Shown here piece after piece: positions 43,677 through 52,447 of a DNA stretch of 64,000 nt. The translations under genes and the position numbers were made by a program. A model generated the notes under the pieces. The model was not told where the DNA came from, ran no database searches, and saw only the letters and a list, made by a program, of their open reading frames with translations. The stretch comes from Alisma plantago-aquatica. Taxonomy: Eukaryota > Streptophyta > Magnoliopsida > Alismatales > Alismataceae. The DNA is taken from assembly GCA_963693085.1 (NCBI GenBank), contig OY856411.1, positions 118,135,267 through 118,199,266 on the forward strand, in the 5' to 3' direction. Each line of letters starts with the position of its first letter. Position 1 is the stretch's first letter.

Positions 43677-45048
43677 TTACGCCTCTGCAGGTCTTGAAAC
43701 AGTGACGGGAACTGCGGCCGTCTCTTCCGCGGCAGATCCCGAAGTCTCTGTCTCGATGACCTCAACAATCACCAGATCTTTCTCAGCCACTGCCATCGTT
43801 GCTATGGCGGCGGCTGGTATGGTCAGAGCGACGACAACTCGATCAACAGTTGTCGTCGCTAGCTCTGGGGCTGGCCTCTCTGTGGCCCTGGTCGTGGTGG
43901 TGACCGCCGTGTTATTTTCTATAGCTTGAATCTCGACGGTGGTGAAGACCAGTTTCTCTGCGTCATTGTCGGCGCAACGAGGGAGGGGGAGGAGAATGTC
44001 CGTCCTTGAAAACTTGTAGAAGAAGTCCATCTTCTCCTTCCTGATGATGCCGGTCCTCACCAGGTACTTGGTGTCAAACACTTCATCACCTTGCGTCCTT
44101 GAATGGCTGCGCGGCTCGTTTGGGTACCCGAGTCCTACTGCGATGATATTTACGATTCCACCCATCCAGTACTCCTTGGTGGCTTCCTTCATTAGGTGCA
44201 ACCTATTCAGCAAGAATCGACTGAGGTTGATCACTCGGCCCTCCATTATGTGCCACATGATGTGGAGCTCTTCTGTGTAGATGTTGCTGGATTCGTTCTT
44301 ACTGAACAGCAAGCATGCCACCAGCTTGTGCACTATCCTCCAGAAGCATAAGTGCACCGCCACTACCTTCTTTCCCGGCTTGAATGAAGATTCACCGGTT
44401 AGCTTGGCCCAAAGCTGCATGGGGTTGAACCCGTCTCCTTCGGTGATCCTCTCACCGTTGTCCATCAAATTCTTCTCATCCTCATTGGAAGAGAAGATCT
44501 TTTTCAAGAGCTTCTCAGAGATGGTGTACTCCGAGTTATAAAGCCAAGCTTGGAGCCTGTCTGGCCCGCCAAATTCTTCCATCTCCGCCGCAGAGTTCCT
44601 CACTCGGTGGAGAGAGGACATGAATTCCATTGTCAACTTCGTGTATGAAGAAGACCAGTTGAAGCATATCTTCTTCAGCCCTGCCGCAGCTAGGACACTC
44701 TTCAGCCTCTTCACGATTCCTAGCTCAGCAAATGAGGCCCTGTGGCAGAACCTGCTTGGTCGGTAGACCTTGGTCACCAGCTCAGCATATCGACGAGCAT
44801 GCTCGTCGTTTCTCGGTTCGAAACCCCCTAATAAGAATTTCCGGGAGTTTCGTAGCTGCTATAGGTGTTGGTGTTGGGATTGGAGTTGTCGCCTCTCCAA
44901 CCCTAGCCTTCTTCCCTGTTGCAGACATCCCAGTTGGTCCTACGTTCAGGCGCTTGGGCCTGACAGACTACCTTTTAGTAGTAGTCTCAGGGTAGGCTCT
45001 CCTGCCCTGCGCGTCAACTGGGACAGTGGTTGTCTTGATGCAGGCCAT
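43677..45048 (-). pseudogene. Element E ATHILA ORF1-like region
   Basis: Start ATG at 45048 (MACIKTTTVPVDAQGRRAYP); one frameshift near 44810, then open to 43677. The core resembles the ATHILA ORF-1 / putative plant transposon protein domain: SSYTKLTMEFMSSLHRV, then DGFNPMQLWAKLTGE, FWRIVHKLVACLLFSKNES, TEELHIMWHIMEGRVINLSR and VNIIAVGLGYPNE. The C-terminal third is Thr/Ala/Val-rich and low in complexity. It is related in position and pattern to the ORF at 15944-17122 in element C, though sequence similarity is modest. The frame then leads through a linker into the Ulp1-like domains, suggesting one protein of about 1,300 residues originally. Confidence 0.7.
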
Positions 45049-46275
45049 TTCTATAAGACAACATAAAAAATACCTTGATTAAATATGTTGACTTTTGAAA
45101 GAAATATATAATAGAGAATACACATGTGACCAGGAATTTTTCTGTACAAAGGCTGCCCGACACCCCCGTATCAGGCGACACACTGGTTGCAAAAGTGAAG
45201 CCTTGTGCCCGATACAAGAGATGGGTATCACCCGAGACGTCAAAAGATCAAACACGTGATAAAGACAGGGTGGTAAGGGGATGAATGAGCGTTCGGTCTA
45301 TCGCTCAAAATGGGCGTGTCGGGCGATACGAGGGCGATAAGATAAGATGCCCGATACGGTCCTCATGAAAGAAAAGCAGCGTGTCGCCCGATAACAAAAA
45401 TAGGCGAGGAGATGCAAAATCTGGCGACACGGCTGTCGCCCGTCACGGAGTATCAGGCAAACGTATATCAAAGGTACGCCACGCGACATCCATATCGGGC
45501 GATACAAACTGCTCAGCAAAGAAATCTTGAGACCGATAAGTTACTTGCAAAAAGAAAGAAACGTGTCGGTCGACATGATCTGCCGGGCGATATGGTCTGT
45601 CGGGCTATACCTCACTGTGATCTGAACTATCGGGCAATACGGGAGAATTGCAGTCTCACGCGACACGGGAGCAGAAGCACAAGTTCTCTCGCACGATACG
45701 GGAGCGTGAAAACAGCAAGGCAAGGAGCCCGACACGGTAAAAACTCGCCTCCTTATATAGAAAACTCAACAGTAAAACCGGGACGTGCGTCGACCGTTAG
45801 GGCAACACGTAAGTCGGCAAGTCCAACCGTCGGCACAACTGTTGCACTCCACAAAGTCCCACCGCCCAATAAGGGTGCACTCATAGCTCCGGTTGGGTTG
45901 CCTCCCGCGACAATGTGAAAACAAAATGGGTTAAACTGCGGCTGATGAGTAAAACATGATTGGCCTAGGACTAAGCTCCCGGCCTCAGATGGTATTACCC
46001 ATCCCAGTTAATAAAACTAAGGCAGTGGCCCATAAAACATAAGAGTCAGTGTATGTGGCGCATGCGCTGACTCGGGCCTTATTACATACCAAATGTTCGT
46101 AATGTTTGTTTTGCAGGAAGATAAATTGCGTCCTATTCTAGGAAATAAAATAAAGCTCGGGTTGCCTCTCGAGGAGCGCTGCAGTTATCGTCTCCAGCTC
46201 GACGGCTCCAACTTTTTCACTCTTTATCTGCCAGCATCATCCTTTTCTTGCAACTCAATCTCAGCCTTCTATCTG
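45049..46275 (-). other. Element E spacer between gag and ORF1-Ulp1 ORF
   Basis: Non-coding, CpG-rich spacer. It holds the second cluster of TRTCGSSCGAYA dyads (45140-45760) and two copies of the post-integrase hairpin motif: GGGAGGCAACCCAA (45893-45906, - strand) and GAGAGGCAACCCGAG (46156-46173). In element C the same motif directly follows integrase, so here the whole pol region appears to have been removed between gag and this point. Confidence 0.7.
45140..45760. repeat. Dyad motif cluster 2 (TRTCGSSCGAYA)
   Basis: At least a dozen copies or half-copies, for example GTGTCGGGCGATACGAGG (45317), GTGTCGCCCGATAAC (45379), TATCGGGCGATAC (45493), GCCGGGCGATATGG (45581) and GCCCGACACGG (45728). 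Same motif as in this element's LTR. Confidence 0.75.
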
Positions 46276-47900
46276 TCACAGTCCTGCCCTCTTTGCACTT
46301 TCGGTGTAGGACGGTATCTTGCCGGAGGGATTCTTCATTAATTCGGCCAATTGAGCTAATTGTTGATCCAGCTGGCATTGGTGCGTCTTCATATCCGCCA
46401 TTTGAACCTGCAATGAGCTCAAAACACCTGAATTTGATAGCACGCTCTGCGCCAACTGGTTATTGATAGTGTCCTGCTTTTTCACAAAATCAAACAACTA
46501 TCCCACCACATCTGCTTGGTCAAAACCTGGTTCTGTCCCTACTCTTTAGCTGATCTTGGTACTTGCCTTGACCTTGGAAACCTCCTTTGTTCTGCTGGAA
46601 GGGGGTATTTCTAGCATACTGACTGGGTCCTCCCCTCTTCTCGAAAGCTTGGGGCGGCTTATTGGAGTTATGCAGCTGATGAGAATTCTCAGCTGCATCC
46701 TTGTTCCCATAGCTGAAGCCAGGGTGGTCTGGCCTTTTGAAGTTTACAAAAGAGACATTTTCAGTCTCTTCGGCCTCAGACTCGATGTCGCTTGATGCTT
46801 CTGGCCGGGTGTAGATGCAATTATCTACCCCATGGCCGCCTTCTCCAATGTTACACATTTCATTACTTTTTCCACCTGCTTCTTCCCCTTTGTGCCAGAT
46901 TCCTTTAGCTGTTTTACATCTGTAGCTATTATCTGAATCTGAGAAGTGATGGTCTCCAGAGCCTTGGACTCAAGAGAGGATCCTTCACCGACCCTTTTTG
47001 CCTGCCCTCTGTCAGATCTATCAAAATCAGCCCCGACTCGCTACTCGGCCATATTTTTGATGATCCTTTCAGATTTGCTCGTCTTCTTCCCTAGGAAGTC
47101 ACTTCCTGCTGCAGCTTTCAGTGACACCCTTTCTTCGGGAGTCAGACCGTTGTAAAAGGTGGTGACTAGGAACCCTTTCTTGTAGTTGTGGTGAGGGCAA
47201 TCCCTCAGATATTCCTGGTATCTTTCCTAGGCGTCATGGAGATTCTCATTGGGCCCTTGCATAAAGGAGGTGATCCTTTGTCTATTTCTCACCATCTTCT
47301 CAGTCGGATAGAATTTATTGACGAAAGCGTCTGTTAGTGATCCCCATCCATTTAGAGATTGGTGGGGGAGTCCCAAATACCACGATAGAGCCTTATCTTC
47401 CAGAGAGAAGATGAAGCCCTTGCAGTAAATGACCTCTTGAGGAACACCTCACATCTTAATCGTGTCACAGATATTCTTAAAGGCATCTAGGTGATGATAG
47501 GGATTGTCATTCTTGGAGCTCCCTCTAAAACTCTTTTTTTGGATCATGGAAATTACAGACAGCTTGAGCTCGAAGTTGGTGGCGTTGAAACGTGGGATGA
47601 TGACCGGGCACTGGGAATTGTTAGCCTTTGTGGAGGCTAACTCCCTTAGAGTCTTCTCCTCTTCTTCTGAGTCGTCACTGTCACTCCCTTCCTGGCGTAG
47701 TTCCTGATTGTTGTTTCTCCTATTCCTATGGTGGCGACGTCTGTCACAACGATGGTCCTCCTCGAATTGATCCGTTTCTGGATCTTCCAGTGATCATTTC
47801 CGTCGTATCTGTCGTTGCCCTCAGGAGGAGGCGAATCATGCCTAGCCCGCCACGGGCGTTCACCTTCAGACTGGGGTGGCTCAACGCGAGGAGGCATGAC
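46276..47900 (-). pseudogene. gag: Element E gag (Athila-type)
   Basis: Pieces on the - strand in three frames. The N-terminus is Pro/Arg-rich (MPPRVEPPQSEGERPWRARH). The core near 47500-47130 reads ...PYHHLDAFKNICDTIKM, ALSWYLGLPHQSLNGWGSL, FVNKFYPTEKMVRNRQRI, then RYQEYLRDCPHHNYKKGF and TFYNGLTPEERVSLKAAAG. This is the retrotransposon gag domain with the Athila CPHH motif. A degenerate zinc knuckle CNIGEGGHGVDNC near 46850 lacks one Cys. The tail is Gln/Gly/Arg-rich. In-frame stops occur at Arg, Trp and Gln-like positions. It would package the element's RNA if functional or supplied by a relative. Confidence 0.85.
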
Positions 47901-48123
47901 AGCTGGAGTGGGTGCTCAGTCAAATGGAATGTCCTTTTCTTCTGAGGTACCTGACACGACACGAAAAACCAAGTTAGAAAAATGAATTATTACTTTAAGG
48001 CAAAGAATAATGATAAGAAAAGAAAGAAAAAGAAAAAGAGTGCTGTCAAGCTCATTTCTATGCTTGAGGCACTGGAGTGTAGTTAGTGGATTTGGGTTCA
48101 TCTATAGTACCATTTTTGCCTTG

Positions 48124-48141
48124 TCCCCGGCAACGGCGCCA
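48124..48141 (-). promoter_or_regulatory. Primer binding site of element E (tRNA-Asp)
   Basis: On the - strand it reads TGGCGCCGTTGCCGGGGA exactly, the Athila/Tat-type primer site complementary to tRNA-Asp, six bases inside the LTR. Confidence 0.93.
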
Positions 48142-48147
48142 AAAAGT

Positions 48148-49003
48148 TGACCGGCCTAAATCGCACGTCCAAAAGTGGAGGTGGATTTGAGGTAGTCGAG
48201 CTTTTACATTTATAAACCCGAATCCTTCTAGGCCCCCACAACTTTGTTTACGGGGTCAAAGTAGACATACGGGGTCAAACACAGGGACAAGGGGGGTAGT
48301 ATTGAGAATCCAGAATCGACACTCTACACTTCAGTAGGTATAAAGAAATATAAATTCCCAAAAGGGAAACAACAAGATGTCACAAATAAAATAAAGAAAA
48401 CTATCTCCAACTGGAGCTACTAGAGAGATTTTAAGGTTTTAGTCATTTAGCAGTTTTTAGGGGTTTTCATGCTATAGAAACAGAAAGATAAAGACTAGAG
48501 CTAGAGCAAGGTACGAAGGATAAGACTATAGTAAAACAAGCGGCAGCGGTAACATCCTGCACCCCTCCTCTCAGAGCGGGTACCTCTAACCAAGTGTCAA
48601 CACCCCTTTCGAGGTTGTTGGACTTAAGTTAGAGTGGAGTGTTACCAAAACAACTTTGTTCCAGGCACTCTCGTACTCCAGAATCGTACCGAACACTAGA
48701 GCCACAACACAACTCTCAAAGTTGTTGCGACGGGAAAACACGATTCAGTAGCTAAGCAAAACGCGATCCAAACATGCAAGCTAGAGTTCAGATATCAAAC
48801 ATAGCAGTCATCCAACATTTTGCACCAAGCATAGAGCAACAAGTAATTAAACTTTTCTATTTCCATAAACATTAAAGGTCTTAATACATTGCGTAAATAA
48901 AGAATTAAAATAACAGAATTAAAAGATAGGTGTCACCTCCTTGATGTAGAAGGACGACAAGGTGTTGCGGATCTCCAGCCCAATATCGGTCAGGGGCCTA
49001 GCC
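48148..49003 (-). repeat. Element E 5' LTR, partial (cut by element F)
   Basis: Pairs with 38178-39031. The match ends abruptly in ...AGGGGCCTAGCC at 49003, where the LTR of element F starts with TGTAAGGACCCTGACC. The missing remainder (about 925 bp) should reappear after element F, outside the window. Confidence 0.9.
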
Positions 49004-49729
49004 TGTAAGGACCCTGACCTTCGTTTAGGGCTTACCCTGTTTGCTTTGCTTAACCCTGTTGCTTTGATGCCTGCTAATCACCTTTAGTGGTGATTAAGGT
49101 TTGGTTGTGCTTTGTTGAGAGTCAGAGGTGCTACTTGCAAATAACCCAAGTTTAGGGTTTTGCAAAAAAGTTTACCACCTTGTGAGGTGTTCCCCTCTCT
49201 CTTTGCTTCCTCTAAGGTTGAGAGGAAGGCTTGGGCTTGTTGTTTGAGTTCTTTGGACCTTGGTTGAGTTTGTTTGGGCCTTGAGGTGCCTTGTTTGGGC
49301 TTGGTTGGGCCTTGTATCGGCCAAGTGAGGTGTGTGTCAACCTAGAGGTGAGTGTGTCTCCCTAGTGCAAGCTTGTTGTGTCACCCATGGTGCTTGGTTT
49401 AACCTTGACCTTGTTTAGTGGACACATGGTGCACAACTTGGACAAGTGTCTTAGGCTTGCTAGGGTAGGTGGCTTGAGCTTGTGGACAAGTGTCCTTTGG
49501 GTGGATGACACCTTGCCATGCTCCACCTTGTTTTCTCCTCCCTTTCCTTCTATATAGGTGGTTCTTTCCCTTGCTTTGAGTTCCTTTGATCTTTTGGCTC
49601 TTCTCCACCTTGAGTGCACGACACTCCCTTCCCTTCCTTGCTTGTGTCGGCCGACACACCCTTTGTAGGAACAGGTTGGTGGCCGACACACCCTAAAGGA
49701 GCTAGTGGAGGTCGATATGCCTTGGAGAC
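49004..49729 (+). repeat. Element F 5' LTR, left fragment
   Basis: Starts TGTAAGGACCCTGACC, a typical Ty3/gypsy LTR start, and includes a TATA box at 49551. It is cut at 49729 by the CACTA element, whose right end joins the remaining LTR at 57731. Confidence 0.75.
49551..49558 (+). promoter_or_regulatory. TATA box of element F LTR
   Basis: TATATAGG in pyrimidine-rich context (CCTTTCCTTC before it), about 550 bp into the LTR. Confidence 0.65.
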
Positions 49730-50150
49730 TACTACAGAAATGGCTTATAAAGTCACTTTTCAAGGTGTCGGTTGTATACATAAACAGACACCTAAACTCT
49801 ACAGTGTCAGTTTATAACATAAACTGACATACAATATGTGAAGGTCGACCAGACACGGGTACCACTTTTATTAAGTGTCGGTTAATTAATAAAAAACCGA
49901 CACCTAAAATCAACCGCCAAAACCAAAATTCCAGCGAAACAATTACCTCCAAAATTTGACATATCTCGTCGGTTCATATATAAATAACCGACGACTAAAG
50001 GGTATTCGCGAGACAGGAATAGTTGTCGGTTGTCCTTTAGTTAAACACCGACGACTATAATCTAGTATAGGTGCCAGTTTTTGGTATAGAACCGACACAG
50101 TTGGTTTATTTGTCGGTTTTTTAGAATAACTGATGCTTATTGTCAACTTA
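49730..50150. repeat. CACTA left terminal and subterminal repeats
   Basis: Terminal TACTACAGAA, then GTGTCGGTTGTATAC, CAGTGTCAGTTTATAA, AAGTGTCGGTTAATTA, AAACCGACACC, TCGTCGGTTCA, AACCGACGACTA, GTTGTCGGTTGTCC and AGAACCGACACAG. The motif is TGTCGGTT in both orientations, often as inverted pairs. Confidence 0.85.
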
Positions 50151-50224
50151 ATACCTCACCAACGCGAGATTCTCTTCCCCTTTCCCTTTTTCATTCTTGA
50201 TTTCAGTTAGGTCTGGCGATTTCT

Positions 50225-50590
50225 TACTCGCCCCCACCAGTTGTTGCTCCTCCGCCGCCGCTGCCGTGCTCCTGCTCCTGCCCTCGCCACTACTCCGTGC
50301 TCACTGGCGGCCGTGCTCCTGCTCCTGCTCCTGCCGTCTGTGCTCACCGGCGGCCATCCGTGCTCTTGCTCCATGCCCTCACCGCTGCTCCGTGCCCTCG
50401 CCGCCGCTGCTCCGTGTCCTCGCCAGCGCTTCTCCTCTCTTTGCCGCCGCCTCCGCCGGTGGCTGCTGTGCTCCGGCCACTGCTCTCCTCTGCCCTCAAG
50501 GTATGCCCGCCTGCCTTGCCTTCTTCCTTCTTCCTCTGCTCCGGCGGCTGCTTGGGCGGTGCCAAGGCACGCCCAAGCAGCTGTTGGGCG
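50225..50590 (+). other. GC-rich segment in the CACTA 5' region
   Basis: About 365 bp of markedly higher GC than the surroundings, dominated by CTCCTGCTCC / CCGCCGC-like repeats. All three + frames are open over much of it and encode Pro/Ala/Leu/Cys-rich low-complexity sequence, so none is a convincing gene. It may be a transposon 5' exon or a captured GC-rich gene start. Confidence 0.5.
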
Positions 50591-50944
50591 TTTTTTTTAA
50601 AGTTATTTAGTTATCTGTGTTTAGGGTTTAGGTACTGATTTTGTGCTTCTACTGAGTTGAATCCTCTATTGTCTATACAATACATGTAATTTTCCTAGTA
50701 TCGTGAAAGATTCTCAATCATGTGTATCACATGGGATTCTTATCTCAAAACAATGGACTGAAATATATGCATCTAATGCCTTAAATGGAAGACTCGAATG
50801 TTATAAAATCCCATCAAAGTAGGTAGAAACAACTTACATATATTCAGATCTTAATAATTCCATGAAGTGCACATTATCTTACTCAGGAAAAGTATGTGTA
50901 TAATGTAGGATTAGTTCCATATAATGGTTCTATTTTAGTAACCA

Positions 50945-51115
50945 CCTAGAAACCTGTCCAAGATTTACTCAATAGGAGTAAATCTTAGATAGTCCCCAGT
51001 TTGGGACTGTTCTTGAACACCTAATCTCACTTAGGATGTAAGTGTATAATGTGTATTGGATTTTCGAGAAAATTTCGGTAGCATTTCCTCGTTTGTTCTC
51101 TAAGTACATATGTAG
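50945..51115 (+). repeat. Internal direct repeat, copy 1 (partner 52083-52247)
   Basis: AGAAACCTGTCCAAGATTTA through CTCTAAGTACATATG matches 52083-52247 with about 90 percent identity by eye. The second copy is itself the left arm of a palindrome (52150-52334). Confidence 0.85.
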
Positions 51116-51239
51116 ACTTCTTTTCAAGCTATCATGTCTACCACAATAAATTTGGTTATGACAAGCAATAAAAGGTTAACTGATGTTATACAACTTTTTC
51201 TGAAAATATATAACATCATTATATGTACTTACACTTTGT

Positions 51240-51747
51240 TAATACTAATATTATGCAGTCTCTGTCCACCCATAACAGTCACTATGAACTGGGCCTCTAT
51301 GTCAATGTTAATGTTCCCTATTGAAGAAAAATTGGACATCATCCTAGATGATCGTTCCTTAAACCAATTGGTCATGTACCCAAACATTGGCGTTTTCTAA
51401 AAGGAAGACACTACATGCTTGGTAAAATGACCCTAACTTTTGGCAATTATTCACATGTTATCGAGGTTGAGTATGATTTGGAGAAAAATCTTGTATCAAA
51501 ATCCGGTTGGCGTGATTGGATTGGAGAGATGCATGTGGTCCGTTGCAATAGGCTTTTTCTCCGTCCAGTTGGCCATAATTCCATCAAAGTTTGGATAACC
51601 AACAACAACTGCGAGACCCCCGATCATCTACTGCGGTATGAGCGCACGTCGTCGCATATCAGCTCGAACGAATATGAATCTGAGGCCCCTGTCAGTTCAG
51701 ATTCATCTAAATACAGTGAGGAGCTTCGTGACACAGCTTCATCATAA
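51240..51747 (+). pseudogene. B3-like DNA-binding domain fragment in the CACTA element
   Basis: A possible exon after an intron-like end (ATTATGCAG at 51251-51259). The first piece contains EKLDIILDDRSLNQLV. After a frameshift near 51403 a second piece reads MTLTFGNYSHVIEVEYDL, then SKSGWRDWIGEMHVVRCN and RPVGHNSIKVWI. The order of a strand with a Gly turn, then GW with a following helix, then a hydrophobic strand with V-x-I matches the second half of a plant B3 domain (usually GW..F....L..GD..F......F.V.I). The tail is Ser/Glu-rich (SSNEYESEAPVSSDSS) and ends in TAA at 51745. It may be a captured host transcription-factor fragment or a CACTA accessory gene. Confidence 0.45.
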
Positions 51748-52149
51748 AAAAGACCACGGTAAGTCCAATTAACAAATATAATGGTCAAGCAATCAATACT
51801 CATAGCTGCTTTCTATTCTGAACTTCAAGAGAAGATCGTCACAATGATAAGTCCTCGAAGTTACTGATGCGGGACCATGTTGGTGTAGTATTTAGTTGTC
51901 TATCTATCTAGACTTGTCTGTATTAATAGTTTTTTTAATTATGCGCATGTTTAGGGGTGCACCAACCCCTTTGTTTAGTTACTGTTTAGGGGTACACCCC
52001 TGTGTGTGGATGTAAAAAGAGATTAATGAATGGAACTGAAAGTTGCTACATGAAACCCGTCCAACACATTATTTGTTGGCCTAGAAACCCGTCCAAGATT
52101 TACTCATTAGGAGTAAATCTTGGATAGTCCCCGGTTTGGGACTATTTTT

Positions 52150-52334
52150 GAACACCTAATCTCGCTTAGGATGTTAGTGTATAATGTGTATTGGGTTTTC
52201 AAGAAAATTTCGGCAGCATTTCCCCGTTTGTTCTCTAAGTACATATGTACTTGGAGAACAGCGGGGAAATGCTGCCGAAATTTTCTTGAAAACCCAATAC
52301 ACATTATACACTTACTAGTGAGATTAGGTGTTCA
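52150..52334. repeat. Palindrome with about 90-bp arms
   Basis: The left arm (TGAACACCTAATCTC ... CTAAGTACA) and right arm (TGTACTTGGAGAAC ... GAGATTAGGTGTTCA) are nearly perfect complements around TATG at about 52243. It lies just upstream of the TNP2 start. Its left arm belongs to the direct repeat shared with 50945-51115, so the right arm arose by inverted duplication. Confidence 0.9.
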
Positions 52335-52447
52335 GGAATGGATAGGTGGTACACATTTTTTATATATAATAATGACATCACATGTATTTGTTAACCCTAG
52401 ACCCTAATCTTGTCCTAATATATACTTGTTTTCTCTTTGATCATAGA

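Larger units (their letters stand above)
38178..49003 (-). mobile_element. Element E: Athila-like LTR element without polymerase, carrying Ulp1-like domains
   Basis: Reverse-orientation element. The 5' LTR starts at 48148 and is cut at 49003 by element F. The tRNA-Asp PBS is at 48124-48141 and gag at 47900-46276. A motif-rich spacer follows, then one long decayed ORF (45048 to about 41060), a polypurine tract at 39961-39972 and the 3' LTR at 38178-39958. No protease, RT, RNase H or integrase motif is found between the LTRs, so it would need help from an autonomous relative. The LTR copies are about 92-94 percent alike by eye over the shared 855 bp, younger than element B. The rest of its 5' LTR should lie beyond the window. 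Confidence 0.88.

Noticed and set aside
50197..50638. Ala/Pro/Leu-rich ORFs in three + frames
   Set aside because: All frames are open because of GC-rich simple repeats; no frame is favoured and no domain is recognisable.
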